Assembly (NCBI GenBank): GCA_964569385.1
Contig: CAZMUM010000024.1
Coordinates: forward strand, 16,940-80,939
Direction: 5' to 3'
Origin: JAADHX01 sp964569385
GTDB lineage: Bacteria > Actinomycetota > Acidimicrobiia > Acidimicrobiales > Poriferisodalaceae
DNA length: 64,000 nt
The notes under the pieces are model-generated. The model saw only the letters and a list, made by a program, of their open reading frames with translations. It searched no databases and was not told the DNA's origin. The position numbers and the translations under genes are program-made. This document shows, piece after piece, positions 51,365-58,884 of this stretch (positions are counted from its first letter, which is position 1; the number at the start of each line of letters is the position of its first letter).

Positions 51365-52099
51365 GTGGGTTGGACCGAGATTGCGATCATCTGCGTAGCT
51401 GCGTTCGCGACCTCGGCGATTTCGGCAGTAGTCGGATTTGGCGGTGGGTTGATTCTTCTTGTGGTCTTGTTGGGGTTCATGGACCCGCTCGTTGCTGTCG
51501 GTGTTCATGCTGCTATCCAACTGTCCTCAAATTCGTCCCGCGCGCTTGTCCACCGCTCCTGGATTAACTGGCGCATCGTTGGCTTCCACACTCTTTTGCT
51601 GGTGCCAGCGACCTTCGTTGGGCTCGCCTTAGCCGAACGTCTGCCAGTTAGTGGGGGGCGGCTCATCATCGCAGTATTTGTGCTCATCGCGACCTGGCGA
51701 CCGACTTGGCTTGGTCGTCAGCTAAGCCGAGCTCCCGATGAGCGAGTGTTCATTGCCACGGGCGGCATCCAAGGAGCCCTCAACATTCCACTTGGAGCTA
51801 CCGGGCCCCTCGTCGCCCCCTACTTTCGAGCTGCGTTACCCCAGCGTCGAGCCATGATCGGCACCTTCGCCACCGCCCAGACGTTGGGCCATCTCGTTAA
51901 GTTGGCCGTTATCGGACTCGGCGGAATTGCCCTCGGCGAGAACCTGACCCTGATCGTGCTGGCATCGGTAGCGGTTGTTCTTGGCACCCGATTCGGATCG
52001 ACACTTCTAAACAGGCTGAGCGAAGCCAGCTTCGACCAGATCTTCCGAATCGGCCTAACGGCTATGGCGTTACAACTGATCGTCAGGACGTTCGCTTAA
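51365..52099 (+). CDS. TauE/SafE-family sulfite/organic-anion exporter
   Basis: 244 residues from GTG 51365, with seven or eight hydrophobic helices. SAISAVVGFGGGLILLVVLLGFMDPLVAVGVHAAIQLSSNSSRALVHR is the conserved N-terminal half and IATGGIQGALNIPLGATGPLVAPYFRAAL the second. Members export sulfite, taurine-related or other anions, but many have no known substrate. The promoter and operator-like palindrome directly at the start suggest ligand-dependent control. Confidence 0.82.
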   Translation: MGWTEIAIICVAAFATSAISAVVGFGGGLILLVVLLGFMDPLVAVGVHAAIQLSSNSSRALVHRSWINWRIVGFHTLLLVPATFVGLALAERLPVSGGRLIIAVFVLIATWRPTWLGRQLSRAPDERVFIATGGIQGALNIPLGATGPLVAPYFRAALPQRRAMIGTFATAQTLGHLVKLAVIGLGGIALGENLTLIVLASVAVVLGTRFGSTLLNRLSEASFDQIFRIGLTAMALQLIVRTFA

Positions 52100-52251
52100 G
52101 CGACGCAAGTATTCTCCATGACAGTACGGCAGTGATCGAGAACTGAGACGCCGCAACAGCCTAGACGTGAAGACTCACGCCTGAACAGGCATGGACCTGT
52201 GGCCAATTCGGAACAGGTCGGCTACAGCAGGTTCAGAGTAACCTTCCCGGA

Positions 52252-52545
52252 GTGCCCAAGAGTTACGACCTAGAAGATCAGCTACTGACGGTCGCACACT
52301 TGCCTCCTCAGCAACGGCTCGCAACCATCTGGGAGGACTACGAGCGCGCTACCGGCCGCGAACTTCCGGAGCATCCGAGCGACAGTCAGCGCAAGGCTGT
52401 GCAGGATTGGATCCAACCACCCCGACTCGTCACTCACGGGTCGAACTCGGGGATCACTTCGCTTGTTGGCCGGGATCTCGATTACACAAAAAGCCTGGAC
52501 TGTCGCCCAGCTAGCGTGGCCTGCCCGCGAGACGGTCATGAATGA
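52252..52545 (+). CDS. Small hypothetical protein upstream of a RusA-like gene
   Basis: 97 residues from GTG 52252. It begins MPKSYDLEDQLLTVAHLPPQQRLATIWEDYERATGRELPEHPS and continues with a disordered basic end. I do not recognise a domain. The stop overlaps the ATG of the following RusA-like frame (ATGAATGA), so the two look translationally coupled. It is a plausible accessory or phage-type gene; if the RusA partner is broken, this one may also be decaying. Confidence 0.45.
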   Translation: MPKSYDLEDQLLTVAHLPPQQRLATIWEDYERATGRELPEHPSDSQRKAVQDWIQPPRLVTHGSNSGITSLVGRDLDYTKSLDCRPASVACPRDGHE

Positions 52546-52969
52546 CGGTGGCACCGTTGCGCTTCACCTCACAACCGCCATCGATGTGGATCCATAGTCC
52601 AGACAATCCACCCAAGGTGCTAAGAGGGTTCGTCAAGGTGTCCGGCGCGAAATACTTGAACGAAAACACAGACAACCCTACGAAGGCCCGTTGTGCGTAA
52701 CGGTGTTCTCGGTTGCCCCAACAGGTCAGCCAAACCGGCGCCGCGCAGATGCTGACAACCTCGCCAAGGGTCTCCTGGACGCACTGAACGATGTCCTCTA
52801 CGTCGATGACACTCAGATCCAGTGTCTGACCTCACGCCGGTTCGAGTATCGGGGTGAGCGCGGTTTTTATGTCGTAACCGCCCGCGGAGTCTTCGACTTT
52901 CGCGACGATGTCGTGCACGACGACACTCATCCGCCGCTGATGACGAATGGACGACGGGTGACTCGTTGA
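52538..52969 (+). pseudogene. RusA-family Holliday-junction resolvase interrupted by an amber codon
   Basis: From ATG 52538 one frame reads 143 codons to TGA 52967-52969 with a single interruption, TAG at 52595-52597 (codon 20). The part after it is family-typical: RREILERKHRQPYEGPLCVTV, then RRRADADNLAKGLLDALNDV, LYVDDTQIQCLTSRRF. The D-x-D-N ... K and DD residues match the active site of RusA, a dimeric resolvase often carried by prophages. No ATG, GTG or TTG lies between the amber codon and the TTG at 52691, so a shortened protein would lose its start strand. Either a pseudogene or a stop codon that is read through. Confidence 0.7.
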
Positions 52970-53020
52970 ACCAGCTCAGCGTGACGGAAACGAGTGACAC
53001 TGAAATCAGACTATTTCTTC

Positions 53021-53029
53021 TGATAATAT
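53021..53029 (+). promoter_or_regulatory. Candidate extended -10 promoter of the methyltransferase gene
   Basis: TGATAATAT (53021-53029) is a good extended -10 box in an AT-rich stretch that is unlike the neighbouring coding DNA. The predicted start is about 30 bases before ATG 53067. No convincing -35 was identified. Confidence 0.4.
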
Positions 53030-53066
53030 GTTCACACTGCCACCTAGAGTGATGCTGGAGGCAACG

Positions 53067-53831
53067 ATGAAGCGCACGAAAGACAAGCCAGTGATAGCCG
53101 GATTCGAGAGCGATGCAAAGTCCATCGGGGCACTTCACGGCTCGGCACGCGGCAGGCGAAACGTAACGGGCCGAATTCAGGCAATGACCAGGCTCACAGA
53201 GTTAAGAGGCAACCGACTCCTAGATATCGGATGCGGAACTGGCGAATACACGGTCGAGATGGCGCCCGGGTTTAGCCAAGTCGACGGCATCGATATTGAA
53301 CCGAAACGACTCGAACTTCTACAATCGAATAGTCCCAACAATCTGACGGTTAGCGCAATGTCAGCCAACAGTCTCGAATTTCCCGACGAGACCTACGACA
53401 TCATCACCTTGGTTGAGGTCCTTGAGCATTTGACAGACCCGATCGGGGCCTTAGTCGAGGCAAGGCAAGTACTGACCGCAACTGGAACGGTTCTTTTAAC
53501 CACTCCTAACCGCAAGTGGCCAATAGAGCAACACGGTGTTCTTGTGGGAGAGAGGCGAATACGCGGAATCTTCGCTCCAGGATTGGTCTGGGTGAAGCCG
53601 CTCCACCGCCGGTTTAGCGACGCTAATGCGTTCAGCAAAGCTGATCTACGAATGATGGCTTCCGAGGCTGGACTTCATGTCACCGGAGTCACCTATATGA
53701 TGCCGCCGCTCGATTCACTGCCTAACGGCAGCAAGGTCCATCGCGCTCTCGATTGGGCCGAATCAAGCCCTTTAGCTTCCTTTGGTCAGACCATCGTCGC
53801 GGCGATGAGGAAACGGCCCTCACTTGTGTAG
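53067..53831 (+). CDS. Class I SAM-dependent methyltransferase
   Basis: 254 residues from ATG 53067, set by GGAGG five bases upstream; the longer frame from 53028 has no such site. Motif I LLDIGCGTGEY spans 50-60, followed by a motif-II acidic IDI, the NSLEFPDETYDIITLVEVLEHLTDP region and VLLTTPN. It belongs to the Methyltransf_11/25-like group with no clear substrate. The last codons lie in the 35-bp direct repeat (53779-53813). The last 12 bases overlap the convergent LuxR stop. The sequence is less GC-rich by eye than its neighbours. Confidence 0.8.
   Translation: MKRTKDKPVIAGFESDAKSIGALHGSARGRRNVTGRIQAMTRLTELRGNRLLDIGCGTGEYTVEMAPGFSQVDGIDIEPKRLELLQSNSPNNLTVSAMSANSLEFPDETYDIITLVEVLEHLTDPIGALVEARQVLTATGTVLLTTPNRKWPIEQHGVLVGERRIRGIFAPGLVWVKPLHRRFSDANAFSKADLRMMASEAGLHVTGVTYMMPPLDSLPNGSKVHRALDWAESSPLASFGQTIVAAMRKRPSLV
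53779..53813. repeat. 35-bp direct repeat, left copy
   Basis: This block, from CCTTTGGTC to GAGGAAA, recurs at 55783-55817 with one substitution. Here it encodes the methyltransferase C-terminus FGQTIVAAMRK. The two copies are 2004 bases apart and enclose the LuxR and beta-helix genes. Confidence 0.9.
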
Positions 53832-54626
53832 GCGTAACCAGCCCTTCTCGGTAGCAAGATGAATAGCCTCCGCCCGCCCTTCAACTTCAAGGGATCGCCA
53901 CATTTCGCCAAAGTGGCGGTACAGCGAACGTTCCGAATAGCCAACTGCGATGGCAACGTCGGCCACCCTCTGGCCAGTGACCATACGGCCCAATAGCCGG
54001 ACACTCCAGTCACTAATTGGGCAGTCCACGTTCGGTACAATTGCATCTGCGAGCCTTCGGGTCGTAACAAGTGTTTCCTCCACAGCACTCCGCGATGCGA
54101 GCTGAGCGAGCAGATCAAACCGTAGTACAGACGGCGGATGATCCAACTCGACGTGCGGGACCTCAGGCGCGCTAAGCGCTGAACAGTCCGGGAGTTGCTC
54201 GAATATAGCCAATGATGAAGCGCTCAAGTAGCGACACACAAAGATCCACTCCTGCTCCACCCCTCTTGGGGATTGGGCCACGGTCATTGCGTTAGCAGCC
54301 GACTCCATCGCAAGTGCGTGCCTCGACAAATAGGTCCACTTCAGAGTCGCCGAATAGATACCGGTCGCCTCTCGGTGGAATGCCGGAGACAACAGGGTGT
54401 CAATCGAACCGGGACCGTAGTTTAGCTCCTGGGCCTCATGCAGCCCGCGTGCGAGTAGGGCGGCCCGCCGCGTCGCTTTTACGATCCGACTCATTGAGTC
54501 CTCCATCGTTTCGACAGTAACACTGCACGCGAGCGGTTCAGCTTCACCGAGAGGCTTGTACGTACCTGCAGTTTTCTGCCACGAATGGCGCGAACGCGGC
54601 ACCCAAATGCCGTAGTTGTCAGACAT
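53820..54626 (-). CDS. LuxR-type transcriptional regulator
   Basis: 268 residues from ATG 54626 (a start at 54716 would overlap the start region of the divergent gene). A C-terminal LuxR helix-turn-helix is visible: RLLGRMVTGQRVADVAIAVGYSERSLYRHFGEMWRSLEVEGRAEAIHLA. The N-terminal part has a helical, Ala-rich domain (LLARGLHEAQELNYGPGSIDTLL) of unknown ligand. It is divergent by 59 bases from the Tat-exported beta-helix protein. This suggests it regulates that gene, which is inference. Codon use and GC look lower than in core genes. Confidence 0.7.
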   Translation of the reverse strand: MSDNYGIWVPRSRHSWQKTAGTYKPLGEAEPLACSVTVETMEDSMSRIVKATRRAALLARGLHEAQELNYGPGSIDTLLSPAFHREATGIYSATLKWTYLSRHALAMESAANAMTVAQSPRGVEQEWIFVCRYLSASSLAIFEQLPDCSALSAPEVPHVELDHPPSVLRFDLLAQLASRSAVEETLVTTRRLADAIVPNVDCPISDWSVRLLGRMVTGQRVADVAIAVGYSERSLYRHFGEMWRSLEVEGRAEAIHLATEKGWLRLHK

Positions 54627-54685
54627 CTGCGTTGCCAATCCCTCAGTGTTTGAGTCAACTAACCACAGCGGGCACGGAGCGGAAC

Positions 54686-55777
54686 ATGAACCAACGTACA
54701 GATCTTGATCAGCCAATGAGCAGGCGCCGGGCCCTCGGCCTTGCGTCGACGGGTGCCGTAGGCGTCGCTATAGCCACGGCGGGCCTTGCAGTTAGCCCCC
54801 AAGCCGCAATGGCTTCATCGCCAACGGATTGGCATGACGTCACGCAGTCGCCCTACAACGCCCCGGCACCGAGCAATGACACAACTACGGCAATACAAGC
54901 TGCGCTTGATGCCGCCGAGACAGCTGGCGGGGGGATCGTGTACCTGCCATCACGTCGTTACAAGATCAGCAGCGAGCTTACGATAGGAGCGAACGTGACT
55001 TTGCTCGGAACCGGTCCCAGTTCGTATCTAGAAGCTACGGGAGCGGACTTTGCACAAGTCGTCAACTTCAAATCAGCCAGCCATGTCGCTGCCATTAGAA
55101 ACCTTCGAATTTTCGGAGCCAACACGGCTGGCGGGATTCGCATCAACACTTCGGGGACGGGTGCTTTCAGTGGGAGCGACGCGTACACACTGGTCGAGCA
55201 TGTGTTCATACATCAGCCCAGGACAACCGGTGTCACAGTTGAGAACGTGTCGCGGGAAGTGCGCCTGCGAAGTGTCGTGGTCTTCGACGCAAAGACTAGT
55301 CACGGGATCCACTTTAAGGGTGTTGACGGCATTCTCTCCGACTGCACAAGCGCATCGTGCAAGCTCGACGGTTTTCGAATAGAAGGTGGCAATAATCGTC
55401 TGACGGGCTGCAAAGCCTTCTTCAATGAAGAGTGTGGCTTCTACATCAACGGCAACCGCGGACAGCTCAGCGGTTGTCAGGCGCAAGACAACGATACTGA
55501 TGGGATACGCCTTGAGAACGCCGAGGACGTTGCGTTAGCAGCATGCGCATCGGACTCCAATCAGTGGGTCGGAATTCGCGTACGAGACTCCGAAGCAATC
55601 ACATTCGATAGCGCGTCAAGCTTCTCCCGAGGCGGAGGAGCGCACACTCAATCCTACGGAATACGACTGCAAAACTCGACCGACTGTCGCATCACCGGAG
55701 TCTCACGGTCGAACACAACAGACCTCAAGGTTGATAACGACTGTGTGAATTGCGATGCAACGGGTGTGATCGCTTAG
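54686..55777 (+). CDS. Tat-exported right-handed beta-helix (pectate-lyase-like) protein
   Basis: 363 residues from ATG 54686, with GGAGCGG just upstream. A twin-arginine signal SRRRALGLASTGAVGVAIATAGL is followed by AMASS. Next comes a parallel beta-helix of about 300 residues containing DTTTAIQAALDAAETAGGGIVYLPSRRYKISSEL and repeated GCxxxxN / HGIHFKG units. It resembles pectate lyase 3/glycoside hydrolase 28-like or phage-tail beta-helices, but no catalytic triad is assigned. Exported through Tat and folded with likely Cys pairs, it could degrade a polysaccharide or decorate the surface. Confidence 0.75.
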   Translation: MNQRTDLDQPMSRRRALGLASTGAVGVAIATAGLAVSPQAAMASSPTDWHDVTQSPYNAPAPSNDTTTAIQAALDAAETAGGGIVYLPSRRYKISSELTIGANVTLLGTGPSSYLEATGADFAQVVNFKSASHVAAIRNLRIFGANTAGGIRINTSGTGAFSGSDAYTLVEHVFIHQPRTTGVTVENVSREVRLRSVVVFDAKTSHGIHFKGVDGILSDCTSASCKLDGFRIEGGNNRLTGCKAFFNEECGFYINGNRGQLSGCQAQDNDTDGIRLENAEDVALAACASDSNQWVGIRVRDSEAITFDSASSFSRGGGAHTQSYGIRLQNSTDCRITGVSRSNTTDLKVDNDCVNCDATGVIA

Positions 55778-55782
55778 CAAGA

Positions 55783-55817
55783 CCTTTGGTCGGACCATCG
55801 TCGCGGCGATGAGGAAA
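55783..55817. repeat. 35-bp direct repeat, right copy
   Basis: 34 of 35 bases equal the copy at 53779-53813. In the methyltransferase frame it reads FGRTIVAAMRK followed by TAG, so it looks like the relic 3' end of a methyltransferase gene. It starts six bases after the beta-helix stop and ends nine bases before the AlaX-like gene. Confidence 0.9.
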
Positions 55818-55826
55818 TAGCCGGAA

Positions 55827-56549
55827 CTACGACAGCTCGATGCGAAGGCGCTTGTTGCCTTTGCCTTTCGACTCGGTCTTGACCACGCGGAACGTACCGA
55901 CTTCGCCAGTTGAGGCCACATGAGTTCCGCCATCGGCTTGTTTGTCTAGACCGACGATGTCGATGACCCTGATGGTTGTAACGAACTCAGGGATGAGATT
56001 GACCTTCGTACGGATTAGATCGTCGTCGGCAACGGCAACTCCTCGATCCAGAAAGCTCACTTCGATCGGGCGGTCGGCCGCGATCTCGGTGTTTACGAGT
56101 TGCTCAACTTCGCCGGCAAAACCGTCGGGCAGAGGATCGAACTCGAAGTCCATACGGGCCGCGAGCCGGCTCATGTTGCCACCAGTTACCGACGTACCCC
56201 AACGGTTCCAGATGACGCCGCACAAGATATGGAGGGCAGTGTGTGTGCGCATCAGTTCGTGGCGACGATCCCAGTCGACTTCGATCGTCACAGCGTCGCC
56301 GATGTCTGGCAACTGATCGCCGCCAAGCTCGTGCCAGACGACCACCCCCTTCTTCTTCACCCCAACGACTGGGGCGCTCTCGTCGTTCCAGCGCAAAGAA
56401 CCTGTGTCATGCGGTTGCCCGCCGCCCGTCGGATACATGACGGTCTGCTCGACCGCCACATGCTGGCCATCAATGCCGACCACTGTGGTCTGGCACGACC
56501 GCACATAGGCGTCTTGGAGGTACAACAATTCGGTTTCGGAATCTGCCAT
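55827..56549 (-). CDS. AlaX-type alanyl-tRNA editing protein
   Basis: 240 residues from ATG 56549; GTG 56558 would add three. It has the zinc/editing motif HTALHILCGVIWNRWG (H-x3-H), TVMYPTGGGQPHDTGSLRW (typical AlaRS second domain and AlaX), and the late KQADGGTHVASTGEVG in place of the usual CxxxH. AlaX proteins hydrolyse Ser- or Gly-tRNA(Ala). The stand-alone length fits AlaX-M. The start is two bases from that of the divergent 2OG oxygenase. Confidence 0.86.
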   Translation of the reverse strand: MADSETELLYLQDAYVRSCQTTVVGIDGQHVAVEQTVMYPTGGGQPHDTGSLRWNDESAPVVGVKKKGVVVWHELGGDQLPDIGDAVTIEVDWDRRHELMRTHTALHILCGVIWNRWGTSVTGGNMSRLAARMDFEFDPLPDGFAGEVEQLVNTEIAADRPIEVSFLDRGVAVADDDLIRTKVNLIPEFVTTIRVIDIVGLDKQADGGTHVASTGEVGTFRVVKTESKGKGNKRLRIELS

Positions 56550-57228
56550 GACGGACACGGTACCTACCCAGGCCCGTGTTGCCCGCTACCGTCGCGGCTG
56601 TGTCCGACCTGCTAGTGCCAGCACCAGACCCCGAGCCTGGCTCGCCTATTTCACTCATCAGATCGTGGACCGGTTGTTCGATGCGGCGGAATGCGCTGCC
56701 ATCATCGGTCTGGCTGATGCCTATTGCGACGAAGCGTCGACGGTCGGCAGCGATGATGAGGGCACCGAAGTCAGCGAAGTCCGGTCGGCCACCACAACCT
56801 GGATGCCAGTAACCGACGCAGCTGTTCGTTGGGTGGTCGATCGGCTTGCCGAAGCGGTGACTGAGACCAACCGGGTGTGGCAACTAGATCTAGTCGGCTT
56901 CGCCGAGGATCTTCAACTGGCCACCTATGACCGTGTCGGCGACTTCTATACGTGGCATCAAGACGGCCTCGACAGCGGCGTCGCCGATCGCAAGTTGGCC
57001 GTAGTGGTTCAGCTGTCCGATCCAGCGACGTATGAGGGCGCCAACCTCGAGATCTTCGATGTCAACGTCGACCTCGACTCGATTGGCACCGACGATTGGT
57101 TAGACCAGACCTCCCAGCTCGGAACAGCAGTGGTGTTTCCGGCATGGGAGTACCACCGGGTGACGGAGCTCCGAAGCGGTGAACGAAAGTCGCTGGTGGC
57201 TTGGATTTCGGGTCCGCCTGTTCGTTAG
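56548..57228 (+). CDS. 2OG-Fe(II) oxygenase family protein
   Basis: 226 residues from ATG 56548. Fe ligands: H137 and D139 (WHQDG) and H203 (EYHRV), with R of ERKSLVAW for 2-oxoglutarate, all as in PKHD/prolyl-4-hydroxylase-type dioxygenases. The core region starts at about THQIVDRLFDAAEC. The first 28 residues are Arg-rich and possibly not translated, since this start overlaps the divergent AlaX start codon; no alternative ATG or GTG in frame was found before the core. The substrate is unknown. Confidence 0.82.
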   Translation: MTDTVPTQARVARYRRGCVRPASASTRPRAWLAYFTHQIVDRLFDAAECAAIIGLADAYCDEASTVGSDDEGTEVSEVRSATTTWMPVTDAAVRWVVDRLAEAVTETNRVWQLDLVGFAEDLQLATYDRVGDFYTWHQDGLDSGVADRKLAVVVQLSDPATYEGANLEIFDVNVDLDSIGTDDWLDQTSQLGTAVVFPAWEYHRVTELRSGERKSLVAWISGPPVR

Positions 57229-57234
57229 CTGAAC

Positions 57235-57885
57235 TCACACACTGGGCTCGGCTGGGCCGCCAGCCCGACTTGGTTTGACCCAGCCAGCCTCGTCGTCGTG
57301 CTGGCGGACAACTCGAGCGGGAACTCCCGCAACGACGCATCGGTCGGGAATCGTGCCGCGCACCACGGAGTTCGCGGCTACCACCACGTGTTCGCCAATG
57401 TCGGAGCCAGGCAAGATGACAGCTCCCGAGCCGATCCACGACCCTTTGCCGATTCGCACGGGAGCCTCGACCGGAACTTGCTTGCCAATGATCTCGTCGA
57501 GACCCTCGTAGCTGTGGTTCTGGTCGGTGATGTACACGTTCATTCCGGTGTAGACGCCGTCGGCGATGTCGATCGAGAAGTGCCCGATGATGGCGTTGTA
57601 GCGCCCGATCAGGCAGTCGTCGCCAATTCGGATCACCGGATTCGTCACCATTTGCTGATCGACCGCAATACCAACCGACATCGTGACGTGATCAGCGATC
57701 ATTGTTCTCGACCCGATGTGCATCCAGCGTTCGCCATAGACGGTGCCGGTCGGGAATCCAATCATCGAACTGTCGCCGAACCGCCCGTACCGGTTAGCAC
57801 GGGGATGGCCGGTCCCTATGGCTCCCCACCGAACAACACGTTCGTGAATCCAGTTGACGATCACAGACCTAATGGTGGTCAGCAC
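57235..57885 (-). CDS. Left-handed beta-helix (hexapeptide) acyltransferase
   Basis: 216 residues from GTG 57885. Hexapeptide repeats: IGSRTMIADHVTMSVGIA, IGDDCLIGRYNAIIGHFSIDIADGVYTGMNVYITDQNH, VRIGKGSWIGSGAVILPGSDIGEHVVVAANSVV, typical of LbH acyltransferases such as CatA or Wbb-type O-acetyltransferases. The His in ITDQNHSYEG could be catalytic. The acceptor is unknown, possibly a sugar. It starts 26 bases from the 48-bp hairpin element. Confidence 0.82.
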   Translation of the reverse strand: MLTTIRSVIVNWIHERVVRWGAIGTGHPRANRYGRFGDSSMIGFPTGTVYGERWMHIGSRTMIADHVTMSVGIAVDQQMVTNPVIRIGDDCLIGRYNAIIGHFSIDIADGVYTGMNVYITDQNHSYEGLDEIIGKQVPVEAPVRIGKGSWIGSGAVILPGSDIGEHVVVAANSVVRGTIPDRCVVAGVPARVVRQHDDEAGWVKPSRAGGPAEPSV

Positions 57886-57910
57886 ACCAGTTCTCGCCGA
57901 ACGAGAATTG

Positions 57911-57958
57911 AACCTGTGTCGAGGATTGGGGTCATGACAACGATCCTCGACACAGGTT
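57911..57958 (+). repeat. 48-bp hairpin element, copy 3
   Basis: Perfect 16-bp arms AACCTGTGTCGAGGAT (57911-57926) and ATCCTCGACACAGGTT (57943-57958) around TGGGG-N6-CAACG. The T/A pair at arm position 5 replaces the A/T pair of copies 1 and 2, so the stem is kept. It lies two bases downstream of the pafC stop on the minus strand, upstream of the acyltransferase. Confidence 0.82.
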
Positions 57959-57960
57959 GC

Positions 57961-58884
57961 TCACGGGGTGTAGCGGGCCAGTATTCGCGCCGCAGCACGT
58001 TCGCCGACGTCTGTGAGGTCGGCCGGGGCGATGACACGTGCTGCTGTTCCGGCTCTCAGCAATATTCGTTCCAAGAAGACATCGCCAAATATCGACATCG
58101 TCACCGTGGCGGCTCCAGATGGTTCGGTGTCGACCGAAAGCGTGGGATACGCCTCGGTGATCCACATCGCTTCTGGTTCGAGGCGAAGGGTCACAACCCG
58201 GCCGTCGGACCCAGGATCGACACGCGGCGGGGCCGTGATGCTGGGCGGGTCGAAGCTGTCGGAGGTGGCCGCGAAGTTCTCGATTCGATCGACACGAAAC
58301 GTTCGCATGGCTTCGGCAACGTGACACCAGGCGTGGAGGAACCAGTCGCCGTCGTGGTTGAGAACTCGGACCGGATCAACGCACCGGGTCGACACAACAT
58401 CGCGGGACGCGGTGTAGTAGTCGATCTCGACGCTATGGCGAGCCTCGACTGCCGAATCGAGAGCATCGACGAGTAGTGGTCGATCAAGATCGACTGACAC
58501 CGGGCTCCGATTGCCCAGGGCCGTGTCAAGCTTCTCCAGAGCAGTTGCCAACGAGCCAGCTCGATCGCCAAGTACCGCGGCCGCGGCGCTGCCGGCGGCT
58601 AGCAGCCCGAACGCTTCTTGGGGACCCAGACGCAACGGTCGGGTAAGCATGGCTCCTGGTTCAACCATGACTGCGTCGTCTATAACAACGATGCCCAACG
58701 TATGGTCGGGGCCATAAGGCGGGATCTCGCAGCACTGAACGAGCGACAAGTCGCTAAGCACGTCGCCTTCGGGGATACCAAACTGATCGGCGATCTCATC
58801 GATGGTTGCTCCATCGCGCTCAACTATCCACGGGATAACCGAAAGCAGTCGAGCCAATCGAACCTCGGCGGGCGGTCGCGCCAT
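57961..58884 (-). CDS. pafC: WYL-domain regulator PafC
   Basis: 307 residues from ATG 58884, overlapping the pafB stop by one base. The N-terminal winged HTH-like region (ARLLSVIPWIVERDGATIDEIADQFGIPEGDVLSDLSLVQCCEIPPYGPD) is followed by a WYL domain (VEIDYYTASRDVVSTRCVDPVRVLNHDGDWFLHAWCH) and a C-terminal extension. PafC acts with PafB as a DNA-damage regulator in mycobacteria, independent of LexA. Co-location with the imu/dnaE2 genes in one window is notable. Copy 3 of the hairpin follows its stop. Confidence 0.88.
   Translation of the reverse strand: MARPPAEVRLARLLSVIPWIVERDGATIDEIADQFGIPEGDVLSDLSLVQCCEIPPYGPDHTLGIVVIDDAVMVEPGAMLTRPLRLGPQEAFGLLAAGSAAAAVLGDRAGSLATALEKLDTALGNRSPVSVDLDRPLLVDALDSAVEARHSVEIDYYTASRDVVSTRCVDPVRVLNHDGDWFLHAWCHVAEAMRTFRVDRIENFAATSDSFDPPSITAPPRVDPGSDGRVVTLRLEPEAMWITEAYPTLSVDTEPSGAATVTMSIFGDVFLERILLRAGTAARVIAPADLTDVGERAAARILARYTP

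Noticed and set aside
53820..55777. Interpretation of the cargo as a transposon or integrative element
   Set aside because: No transposase, integrase, terminal inverted repeats or target-like short duplication was found; only the long direct repeat supports insertion.
57298..58476. Long 392-codon plus-strand frame opposite PafC and the acyltransferase
   Set aside because: It spans two convincing genes and an intergenic hairpin on the other strand, with shadow composition.
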